A stretch of DNA of 64,000 bases from Peribolospora baueri. Lineage: Eukaryota; Basidiomycota; Peribolosporomycetes; Peribolosporales; Peribolosporaceae. The DNA lies in the NCBI GenBank assembly GCA_029717555.1, contig JAMDHS010000033.1:62001-126000 (forward strand). The letters run 5' to 3'. The position numbers and the translations under genes were made by a program. The notes under the pieces are model-generated. The model made no database searches. It had not been told where the DNA came from and saw only the letters and a list, made by a program, of their open reading frames with translations. Within the stretch, counting starts at the first letter, position 1; each line of letters opens with the position of its first letter. This document shows, one piece after another, positions 31,174-41,434 of this stretch.

Positions 31174-31768
31174 ATGCCACTTCACGACGACGACGACAAG
31201 CTGGCCCTTCGCCCGCAATCGTTTGCTACCATTGCCAACCGCTCCGCCGGTAAGCCTTATTTTCTCATCTTCTATGCCTCCGGCTCCCCGCCGTGGTGCC
31301 CCGACGTCCGGGCGGCCCAGCTCGCGATCGAGAAGGTGTTCGGACAGAGCGAGAGGGACGGCTACGTCGTCCGCGTCGGCGATCGAGAGACGTGAGCCGT
31401 TGCCCCTCGGTGTCGTTTATATGAAGGGAAGAGAAGGAATGGACAATCCTGACACCCCGCCGCCGACGCCCGTCACTGCATTTTTTATGCACGCACGCCT
31501 CGCGCCTCCAGGTGGAAAGACCAGAACAACAAATGGAGGATCAACTTCAAGCTCACTTCCATTCCCAGCATCCTCAAGTTTGAAAACGTGAGCCGCCGAT
31601 CATCTCGTCCTCGCCTTCACCCTGCCTTTGACTTCATTTTAGTGCTGACGGAAAGACTGGCCTTCTCGCCCCGCCGTCGCCTGCTTGTGCACACAGGGCG
31701 ACGAGGCCGGTCGGCTCGTCCTCGAAGAGTGCGGCGACGAGGACACGCTGAAAAAGTTCCTCTCCTAG
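31174..31768 (+). CDS. TXNDC17/TRP14-like thioredoxin-fold protein with WCPDV site
   Basis: Small cytosolic thioredoxin-like protein of the DUF953 family (TXNDC17, TRP14). Exons: 31174-31391, 31512-31587, 31697-31768; 121 residues, the normal family size. Recognisable parts: KPYFLIFYASGSPPWCPDV (about 27-45), YVVRVGDRETWKD, FKLTSIPSILKFE with the cis-Pro loop, and a C-terminal helix. Animal TRP14 has a WCPDC redox pair; here the second cysteine position is Val45, leaving a single active-site Cys42. I recall this variant in other fungal members, so it may be a clade feature. If redox-active it would need a monothiol mechanism. The start was chosen at the ATG that gives family length. Confidence 0.85.
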
Positions 31769-31975
31769 CGCTGTGTGCGCATCCCATAGGAATGGCGAAC
31801 GGTTCTCGCGGCGACGGACTTGAGCGCCTTGCAAGCGCTAGAAGAATGACAGACTTCATCGCGGCTGACGTCCCGCAACTCCGTGACTACAAGAGAGCGC
31901 TCCACGAACGGGTATCCAGCCATCTACTCCTCTCCAGCTGCCGACGAAACCATTTACGCCCATCCCCTGGCTGGC

Positions 31976-34900
31976 CTAGCCCAACTCCCTCATCATCAGC
32001 CTGTCATATGTCTTCCCGCTCCACAAGTCGTTCTGCGCCTCGAGCGTCCTAAACAGCACATCTTCGGTGATGCCGTACTGGTTGTAGATCTCATCTTCAG
32101 GCGCGACGATACCTCCCAACATCACCGACGGATTTTGCTCCTCCTCTTGTCTCCTCTGGCCCGCGTTGACGTCTTCGAGGGACCTCGAGAACCGCGTCGA
32201 CGATCTCTTTGACGTTAGCGACACCGACGTGCGTCGTGCGGCGTCTGACGGCACCTCTAGACCGAGGCGGCGGTAGTACGTCGCGAGAGAGGCCGCGTTG
32301 GTGCCTTCGATGATCGACTGCAGTTCGGCGCCGTCTGGCACATAAAGGCGGCCTTTGGGATGATGGCAGAGATCGGAATCAGCGAACCGTCGCTTTCCTT
32401 TCGCGCATGTACCCTCCTCACCTTCTAAAATCTGTAGCAGAGCGAGAGCGGCACGGAAAACGAGGGCGTCTCCCTACGAGCGTCGAGCATGGAGGCGAAA
32501 CCGAGATCAACCACAGGCCCCCCGGAACATGTTTGCAGCCGGCAGAGCTCACCTCGAGGAGGATGACGTCCCACAATCTGCAAAGACAATCGAACGACAG
32601 AAGTGGCACGAAAAGGGAGGTCACCCAGTTCGGGAAGAAAGATGACGTTCGTATGCCATGACGTTGGAGGTTGGCGTAGACCTGCGGACACGTGGGATGC
32701 GCGAAAACGGACATGAGGTCGAAGGGAAGCGTCGGTAGAGAACGGGCGTTCGCACGTACCTTGGGCATCCAGTCCGCCAGCAAGGTATCAAAGACGCGAA
32801 TGTACCCTTCTCTCTGCAATCCGGGTGCGTAAAAAAAAGATTCAGAGACGCCAGTCTGTCGAACACAGGGAGCGGAAGAACATCTTCTTAGTTCGGCGAC
32901 CCACATCAGCTCTCGACTCGCACATGGCCTTGAGGATCGGACGGTCGAGCAAGTTCCTCATCGCCAGCAGAGCGTCGTTGGGGGCCAAGTTCAGGAGCAG
33001 AGTGGCCGCGATCGACGCCGTGCCGGGAAGCTACTCGAGGCGATGGACGAAATGGAAGCGATCAGGGCCGCTCTATTCGACTGGAGCGATGATTCACGCA
33101 AATGGGCAACACTCACAAAAGGCTTCTGAACCGCGTAGGCCCCGCACAAGTTTCGTAAGTCCTCGTACAGCGGGCCCGTATCGCGCTGAAACATCTTCAA
33201 GCTCGGTAGGGTGCGGAAGATGTCGTCCTCTATCAGTTCCAGGGTATCTTGTGGGAACGGGCTCATCGCTGAAGGGGCTGTTCGGGCTTCGAAGAGGGAG
33301 AGAGCCGATCGATAGCTGTCTTGTAGAGTCAAGTGGACGAAAAGTTCAACCGTCAGCACAAGCCCGTACTAAGCGCATTGACCCCTGAAACAGGGTTCGC
33401 TCCACACACCTCGTGGCAACAAGAGACCGTTTCCAATTGCGAGCATCCACACTCGGCCTCTCATCTTAGTTGGCACTCCTTGCCACCATACCGCCCTAAG
33501 TTTATCGTCTCGCTACGGTGGGATGCGATCCCGTCAACACTGTCAATCAAACGCCTTACAACGCGCGCGCCGTCACGTATGAAGCCCTTGTGCGAACTAG
33601 ACGCGAACTTACCTGTGCCACCTTCCAGTTGGGCAAGATGGTTTTCTCCCAGATCGCGCTCACGCTCTCGATGTGCATGTCCCGCGAGAGACTTTTAGCC
33701 GCTTGGGCCGCTCGTTGCCGTTGTTCTAAGGGGGAAGAGGAAGACGACAGGATCCCTGCTCAGAACGTCTGCCAACGCAAACGTTGGACAAGGCAGCTCA
33801 CCCGCTTCTCGTGTCGCTCGGATCATAAGTTCGTACTCGGACAAATGTTTGAGCTAGAGTGTATGGAAGGGGTGCGCGCGTTTGGACACGACATGGATGA
33901 GCGGTCCGCCCCGACTTGATCACCAAAACCGCCTCGTGCCGAGCACAACCGAGATCAACAAAACCGTCTCGTGCCTCGGTCGTGCTCGGCACGAGGCAGA
34001 GTGAGGACTCACCTCCTCCTCCCGGCTCTTAGGCGGCAAATAGTTAGGCCTCGTCCGACTGAAGACCTGCTCGATTTTGCTCGGGTGCGCCATCTGTGCG
34101 CTCATCCTTTTCGCCGCACCTTGGGGCATCTCTCCTCCCTCCAGACCTGTTGCCATCACTCCCTTAGGTAGATTTTCGACCTCCTCGCCTAGCGCAGACG
34201 CCACTACGATGCCAGAGCTGGATGACGCAGGTGCGGCAGAGTCCAGAGAGACTCGCTTCGTGGAGACGACGTGCACGGGCGGTAAAGGCGTCTCGTCCAT
34301 GTGCTGCACTGATTTCCGGGGACTGCTATGAGCAGCCTGATGGATGGACTCCGAGGTAGGACGCGCGGACGTCGACGTTGAAGTATCGCTCTCTCGCCTA
34401 TCGTACGCTTGGCTTCCTTCGTTTCCTTGATCAAGCCGGATCGGCTCGGACTTGGACTTGGGCAGAAGCTTCGGAGTGTCGGGACTGGAAGAGTCGCTCC
34501 TTATGCGAGTGCCATCGACTCCTAGGGGATGTGGGTCTTGAAGAGAAACGTCTTGGAAGCTTTCTTCGAGCCCGAGGCCTGACCGCCGGTCGCCTGATGG
34601 CCGATGGTTGGAAGAGGGCTCGTCGTCGTCCTCTTCCTCGCCGTCAGCCTCTCTCGAGTTGCGCTCCGGCGAGAGCGGGCGACTGATAGCAGGCGGGGTG
34701 TAAAGTGCGTGCGATGGCGCCGAAGGAGACACAGGCATGGGGATGGCATCGGACGCCGGGGAAACAGCGATCCGCTCCCCCTCGGCCGCTTCGCCGGGCA
34801 CATAAGTCCTGATTCGCTCGTGTTCTGGTGGAGGAGCGTCGTTCTCGTATCGAAGAGTAGCGCCGGTGACTATGGACCGAGAGAGCTCGCCAGCCTGAGC

Positions 34901-35272
34901 TGTCCATGCACCGTCGTGAGCGCCTGGCGACAGCGTCAGCGCTTTGCCGTCCTCCACCACCTCGCCCTCCCAACGTCCGATATCCCCTTCTTCGTCGTCA
35001 GTCGCAGGGCTGCCGATCTGCGCGACGGAGTGACTGGAGCGACGAGGACCTGTCTCGCCGACTCGCTTCTCGTCGTGACCCAACTCTGCAAGGTCTGCCA
35101 CGTCTGCCACGTCTTCCACCACATCTGCGACGTCCGCAACATCTGCTACGTCCGCAACATCTGAGTCCTCGCCCGAGTCGATGCTGTGTCGTTCACCACT
35201 CGTGCGACCGCCGCCCGACTCGGAGACGGCGACCTGCTCGACGGCCGCCCTCGTGTCCCCTTCGTCCTCCAT
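31976..35272 (-). CDS. TBC-domain Rab GTPase-activating protein (TBC1D12/14-like)
   Basis: Rab GAP that would switch off a Rab GTPase in membrane traffic. Ten exons: 35272-34013, 33853-33802, 33725-33613, 33512-33410, 33319-33117, 33030-32905, 32813-32760, 32681-32553, 32473-32422, 32352-31976; 822 residues. Exon 1 (420 residues) is acidic, Ser/Pro-rich and disordered, with a tandem VAD repeat. The TBC domain (about 455-720) shows AVWWQGVPTKMRGRVW, LAIGNGLLL, the arginine-finger motif IEDDIFRTLP (Arg ~546), NLCGAYAVQ, IAATLLLNLAPNDALLAM, GYIRVFDTLLADWMPKVY, RLWDVILLEGDALVFRAAL. Where the second catalytic motif YVQG is expected I read FLPG across a splice junction, so the glutamine finger appears to be proline. 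WWQGVP and LAIGN resemble the TBC1D12/14 group. The C-terminal ~90 residues contain LATYYRRLGLEVP and a Ser/Arg-rich part. Confidence 0.88.
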
Positions 35273-35513
35273 AGCCGTAATCGGGCGAGCGGGCGAGAGT
35301 GGATTTGGCAGAGGATGGGGTAACTGGGAAGGAAGGACGCTGGAGTCGGCGCTCGCCGTCTGTTTCTTTCTAACGCCCTCGTCGCCGTCGCCATTTAGTA
35401 TCGCCCCAGCGACGGTTGCCGCAGCAAGAAGGATTCATTGTACGTTCGAGGACTCCCCTTTTGGCCTTGCTCGCCATCACGACGACTAGGACAGGACAGG
35501 ATCGCCTTTGGAT
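35273..35513. promoter_or_regulatory. Divergent promoter of the TBC-protein and DHX57-like genes
   Basis: 241 bp between two head-to-head start codons, with no coding content and no motif I can name. Confidence 0.5.
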
Positions 35514-38500
35514 ATGGCCCCCCGGCGCAAGAACCCGCAGATCGTGAGGTCGGGAAACGCTGGAAACTCGTCCAAGTCGTCCCCCTTGCCCTCGCGTTCC
35601 AGCACCCCCGCCGCCGCCAAGCCCGCCGACGCCGCCGCCCAGCCAGAACGAGTCCACCTCTTCCCGCCGGGCAGCAAGACGCCGCTGAACCTGCTCTACG
35701 AGCGATGTCAGAAGAACGGATGGGAGAAGCCGGAAGTGGAACCTGTAAGCTAGTGGATATCTATCTATCTGTCTGCGCCGTGCGGAAGGGCGGCTCTGTT
35801 CATCCTTTGCATGCGATCTGATCGCCTGGACAGCGTCGACGTTCGAAAGGCTTCACGGCAGTGGTCACGCTTCGCAAGGCGAATAAGAAAGACGCCTTCA
35901 AGGTGCAGTCCGTAAGGATGGAGCCTCACCCTGCACTCGAGAAGTGAGTGGAAGGTACATTCGCTCGTCGACGCTCGTCCCGCGGCAGAAGGACCCAACG
36001 CATGGCTGTTGAGCGATTTCACAGGGATACCGCGCTTGAAGCCAAGCATTGGGCGGCCACCTATGCGCTTCATCGAGTGAGTGCACTGAGAATCCTCCAC
36101 TGGCGCACGGGCTTCCCTGACGAACATTCTCGTTCTTCTGCTCTAGTTCTGCAACAATCTCTCTCTCAACAGGGTCCTGCCCCCGGGCCCAAAGGAATAC
36201 TGGAGCGAGCTGGAAATCGCGCAGAAGAGTGCGCCAGCGCATCAGGCTTGGCAGTACGATCCAGACCCCTTCGCAGCTGCTCTTCAAGTGGAGGTCAGGC
36301 AGAGAGAGAAAGAGAAGGCGAGATCGGCGCTGAACGGTACTGGAGAGGCTGGGTCCGCATATCCTTCCGACGCCACATCTGCTCAACGGCCGAAGCTGAG
36401 CAAGGCGTGGACAGCAGCTCCGGAGGTCCGCATGGCCCCTGCTTTGCGCGAGCTCACAGAGCAGACGGTGCGGCAGATGATGGCCGTGTTTTCAGATGTC
36501 GACGGCAAAGGTGACGCAGAGAGCGATTCTGGAGTGGAGCAAGTGCCTGTCAATGTCGACCTGAAAACCCTTGCGAAAGAATTGCGACGGTTGGGCTTCC
36601 GACAAGGTCACGTAGACAGCGCCCTCAACTACCTGGTCCAGGCTCGCTCTGCCCTCGCGAACCCGACCTCGAGCGAGTCTAAGCCCTTGCTCGGTGACGC
36701 CCTGCTTCAGACTATGGCGAACGTGGACGACCGCGAGGCCGCGTTGCAGTACCTCACCGTCGTCGTCCCGGAGGACGACCAGCCAGTACAGTTCCGCCCT
36801 TCTTCGGCTTCCGCGCCTCTCATCACGTCTGCCACCTCGGCCTCCGCGGGCGAGGAGGGATTGCGACTGAATTGGACGGCAGATATGCTCGTCCGACGCT
36901 GCGGGTTTCCCAGACCAGCCGTCCTCGACACGCTTAAGGGCCAAGCACGAGGCCATGCTGGCGTGGCCATCGAGCTGATGTGCAGAACGCTGGCAGGGTG
37001 GGCCGAGGACGAAGAGTGGGGCACAAGGGCCGCCGTCCAACATATCTTTGCTTCGGTGGATGGAAAAGGGGAAGACGAAAGTCAAGAAACGATCGACATG
37101 CGGACGGAGCGAAGGATGGAAGAGCGTTCGGCTCTTGAGGCCATCTTTGGCCCTGATCGCGTGCATCCCTTTCCAGGCTCGGATACCGACTTTGAAATCA
37201 GTATGCCCTCATCATCCAATGTTCAAGACTCCATCGCACTCTATATCAGCTTCCACCCACTTTCCAAGTACCCCTCCGTCGCATCTCCCTTGCTTGCTCC
37301 GCCAATGCCAACCTTCTTCGTCACTTCGGAGACCCTGCCGGCTTATCTGCGACTTGCACTCACCGCTAGCCTCCTCAAGCAGCTAAGATCGCCGGACAGC
37401 GGCTGGTTGGGGATGCTGGAGGCGGGCGAGGGCGGCGTCATTTTCGAGATGGTCAATCACCTTGAAGAAACGTGGGAGGATGTCGTCCAGCACCCTCCGG
37501 ACGTACGCGAGGTCACTATGCCGTTCCTTCCGAAAGCGCCACCGACGTCGTCGCGGACTGTGGCGCCGCCTGACGAGGCGAAGAAGGGCAAGCGTCCGTT
37601 ATCACGCGAGCCGAGAGCCGAACGGCGGGCACCGCGCAAGGCTTTGGAGAAGAACGCCAGCCTGGACGAGCAGCTTGTCGATGCGCAAAAAGCGATGCAG
37701 GCAAGCCACGCCTTCCAGCCCATCCTCAAGGGCCGCAAATCGCTACCAGCCTGGGACGCACAAGAAACGTTCCTCGCATCTGTCGCTTCCAACCGCGTGG
37801 TCGTCGTATCGGGCGAGACGGGAAGCGGAAAGACGACGCAGCTGCCTCAATTCCTGCTCGACCATGAAATTGCCTCCGGACGGGGTAGTACAGTATCCAT
37901 CGTCTGCACTCAGCCTCGCAGGGTCGCTGCCCTGGGAGTCGCGAGTCGAGTGGCCTCGGAGCGCTTGGAGGACATCGATAAGGCCGACGGCTTGGTTGGC
38001 TATGCTATTCGTGGCGAGCGACGGGCGACTGCGAAGACGAGGCTGCTATTCGCTACGACGGGTGTACTCCTCCGACGGCTCGCCACCGGCGATCGGGAGC
38101 TAAGCGGGATCAGCCACATCTTCATTGATGAGGTTCGTACGATCGGGGTCGTAGGCTCGACGTTTGAAACCTCAGTCCTGACGTGGTTCTTGGTTCGCTA
38201 TTCCAGGTTCACGAACGTAGTGTCGATGGCGATCTACTCATGCTCGAGCTCCGCGAGCTCTTAAACAGGCGGCACGACTTGACTGTCATCTTGATGTCCG
38301 CGACTGTGAGCAGACTCGGTTGACCTAGTGGAGAGGGGGCGTTGTCGTCCTCACTCTCGCTCAACTCTTACGATGCATCCATTAACACTCTCATCTCTCA
38401 GGCAAATCAAGAGCAATTCGCGGCCTACTTTGGAGAAGCACCCAGCGTGATCATCCCCGGCATCACGTATCCCGTCGAGGACCTCTACCTCGAAGACGTC

Positions 38501-40999
38501 ATCAAAATGGTCACCTATCAGCCTCCCGTCCCGCCCCGCACATCGGGCAAAGATGCGGAGGACGAGCGCCAGTCCCGGAGGCGGAAGTTCGAAGCCATGG
38601 GCTTACCACCGGAGAAGGTCCGAGCGCTGGAAAGCCTCTCTCAGGCGACTCGCGTGGACGAAGGACTCGTAGCTGCTTGTGTCGAACACATCTTGCAGTC
38701 GCCCAAGAAGGGCGCCGTGCTCATCTTCATGCCAGGCGTGGCGGAGATTATGGGTGCGATCAGAGAGATCAAGCGCGCGTGCGGCGAGCGAGTCGTTGCG
38801 CTCCCTCTGCACTCTCAGCTCTCTAACGTAGAGCAGCGGAGCGTGTTCGCGCCTGTGCCCAACGGCGCGGTCAAAGTGATCGTTGCAACCAACGTGGCAG
38901 AGGCGTCCATAACTATTCCGGACGTTTGCTGGGTCCTCGACTCGGGCAGAGCCAAGGAGACCGTACTCGATCCCGCCATGGGCATGGTCCGTCTCGTCGA
39001 GACGTGGTGCTCGCGCGCTTCTTCGAGGCAGCGACGCGGACGTGCCGGTCGCACAAAGTCAGCACATTTTTTTTCTCACTGCGAGAACGTCCAGTTTCTC
39101 CTTAGAGTGCTGAGACATGTCTTTGCGTTTTTCCATGATCCAGGCCGGGGATCGCCTTCAAGCTGTTCACCAGGGAGCAAGAGCGAAAGCAGCCGGCCGA
39201 AACGCGTCCGGAAATGCTTAGGACCTCTTTGGAGTCTGTGGTTCTACAGATCAAGGTTTGTTTTCTCTCGTTGTTATTTCGACACTGGACAGATCTGACC
39301 GCCTCTTTGGTCCGTATGTAGGCCACCAGAGACGACGAGGACATTCGCGTGAGTACCATAGTCACACACCAGCCTCGTTTATGGAGCTGAAGGGTTCGTC
39401 TGTACCTCGATCCACACAGTCCTACCTCGCAAAGGCTATCTCTCCACCGAGCCAGGCCGCGCTCGACACAGCGATCACTACGCTGAAGAATGTCGGCGCT
39501 CTCAACGACAACCACAGGCTGACGTCGCTGGGCAAACAAGTGGCACAGCTCCCGTTGGACGTCCGCTTGGGGAAGTTACTCATCTTGGGCGCCATCTTCC
39601 ATTGTCTCGACCCCGTATTGACACTGGCGTGAGCTCACGTTCTCAGGCTCGATTCTTCGAGCTCCAACGGATACTGACACTTCCTTGTGCCCCCCTCTCT
39701 TTCCCTTCCACTATACCCTAGAGCCATCCTTTCCGCCGGAAAACCACTCTTCAATGCACCCTTCGACAAGCGTGAAGATGCCAACGCCGCTCGAGCGAGG
39801 TTCCAGAACGGTCAGAGCGACTTCTTGACCGACGTGAGGGTTTTCCAAGAGTATAGCAAGTTGCAGGGTGGCTTCAAGATTGCGAGGCAGTTTTGCGAGG
39901 TGAACGAACGTCCATCGGCTTCTTGGAGTCTCTTCCCTACCTGCTTCGGGTCTATTACTGACGTTTCCGCTTCCCCTCTGTCAGGACAACTTCATGTCTC
40001 CGTCGACATTACGAGACGTATCGTCGCTCCGGATAGAATTACTCGGTCACCTCAAGGAGCAGGGTTACGTGGACAGGACCGCAAGGACGGACAGGCTGGA
40101 CGATGTGAACCAAAACGGGGACAACACGAACCTCGTCTCGTCGCTCGTCGCGGCAGCGTTCTACAATGTTGCACGCATCGGTGAGCGAATAGGCCGAGCT
40201 TGGCCTGGTGGACGCCGGACTGATCCATGTCGTGCCGCATCTCCGGATCCGATCGGGACGCCCTGTAGCTCTACCCGCTCAAAAGTATGAGAAGACAGCC
40301 GAAGGCACTCTGGCAAAGGACGCAGAAGCAAGAAGCTTCAAGTTCTTCGACGAGCATATAGGTGAGAGCTTTGATTTTGTCAAGTGACTGATCTTACGAC
40401 ACCAGTGTGGCCGAATCCAATATTGACTGTTCGTTGCACTCGGCTCACGCAATGGCGGGCGATGCATCCTCCCATAAGGTCGCGTCTTCCTTCATCCTTC
40501 TTCCATCCTGTTCTCTGCCTCGAGCTTCTCGTCCACCTTCCTGACGTACTTCTCGAAGAGCGCCTCTGGACAAGGAGCGGCTAGCAAGGTGTACTTGCGC
40601 GGCGCCAGCGTGGTGAGCGAGCTGGTCGACCCATTGTGTCCTCGTTCAAGATTCGGCAGACACTAAACTCACTTGCGTCGGATTGCCGGCCTATCATCCC
40701 AGGTCCCGCTGTTCGGCCTCCTCCTTCTTTACGGCGGCGCAGGCCAGGTCAAATTGCATTCCTCCAAAGGCGGCATCTCCATCGGAAGCGGTGACGACGG
40801 CAAGGAAGATGAAGGCTGGCTGAAGATGCGCGCATCGGTGCGCATCGGCGTGTTGGTCAACCACCTGCGCGTGCTCCTCGACCGCCTGCTAGGTTCGTGC
40901 GTGGACAATCCGCACAGGCTGGTCGAGCTCGAGGAAGGCGAGGGGGGCGCGGTGGTGCAGACCATGTTGCAGTTGATTGCCAAGGACGGCTTGGCGTAG
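35514..40999 (+). CDS. DEAH/RHA-type RNA helicase with UBA and RWD domains (DHX57/YLR419W-like)
   Basis: Large ATP-dependent RNA helicase, 1459 residues. Fourteen exons: 35514-35744, 35834-35943, 36025-36076, 36147-38132, 38207-38305, 38402-39057, 39144-39255, 39322-39348, 39420-39628, 39722-39899, 39985-40180, 40269-40361, 40479-40612, 40703-40999. Order of parts: N-terminal segment with ALEAKHWAATYALHRFCN and VLPPGPKEYW; UBA-like helices (VNVDLKTLAKELRRLGF, about 265-300); RWD domain (ERSALEAIFGPD, about 456-555); helicase motifs GETGSGKTTQLP (about 687), TQPRRVAA, DEVH (about 792-795), SAT, ATNVAEASITIPDV, QRRGRAGRT; then HA2 and OB-fold regions (PLDVRLGKLLILGAIF, GRVFLHPSS, GWLKMRASVRIGVLV). 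This is the DHX57 layout, also of yeast YLR419W, whose role is poorly known. Motif II crosses an intron. The catalytic motifs look intact. Confidence 0.93.
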
Positions 41000-41434
41000 A
41001 TCCCGTCCTCTCATACCATTCCCTACCTTTCCTCCGTCATCGGTCACTTGGCATGAACACATAGAACCATAACAGGCACGGCCTTTCCCACTTCCTCCCT
41101 GTGCTATGTGGATAGACGCACATCAGAAATGGAATGGACGGTCAGTCCATCCCTAACGACTCTTCATGATGCCACCTTGGACTCTATTGTTTCGCCTTCC
41201 TTTTGACCCTTTCACCGCCGGCCGGGTCGTCTGTTCTCGCGCCCGGGCACCGTATGTGTGCATGATGTATGAACGTCGGTAACAAGCCAACTCTCTATCG
41301 TACAAACACCATCGGAAAAACTAACTCCACGCAGGGATGACTTCATCCGCGCTCATGCCAGTCCCCATCGTCGCATTATCCGACGGCTCTCGCACGAAAA
41401 ACCCCATTCTCAAACCCAATTCGGCTCCCGACAG
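41000..41434. other. Convergent 3' region between the DHX57-like gene and TOF1
   Basis: 435 bp with no supported gene; presumably two 3' UTRs. Confidence 0.6.
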
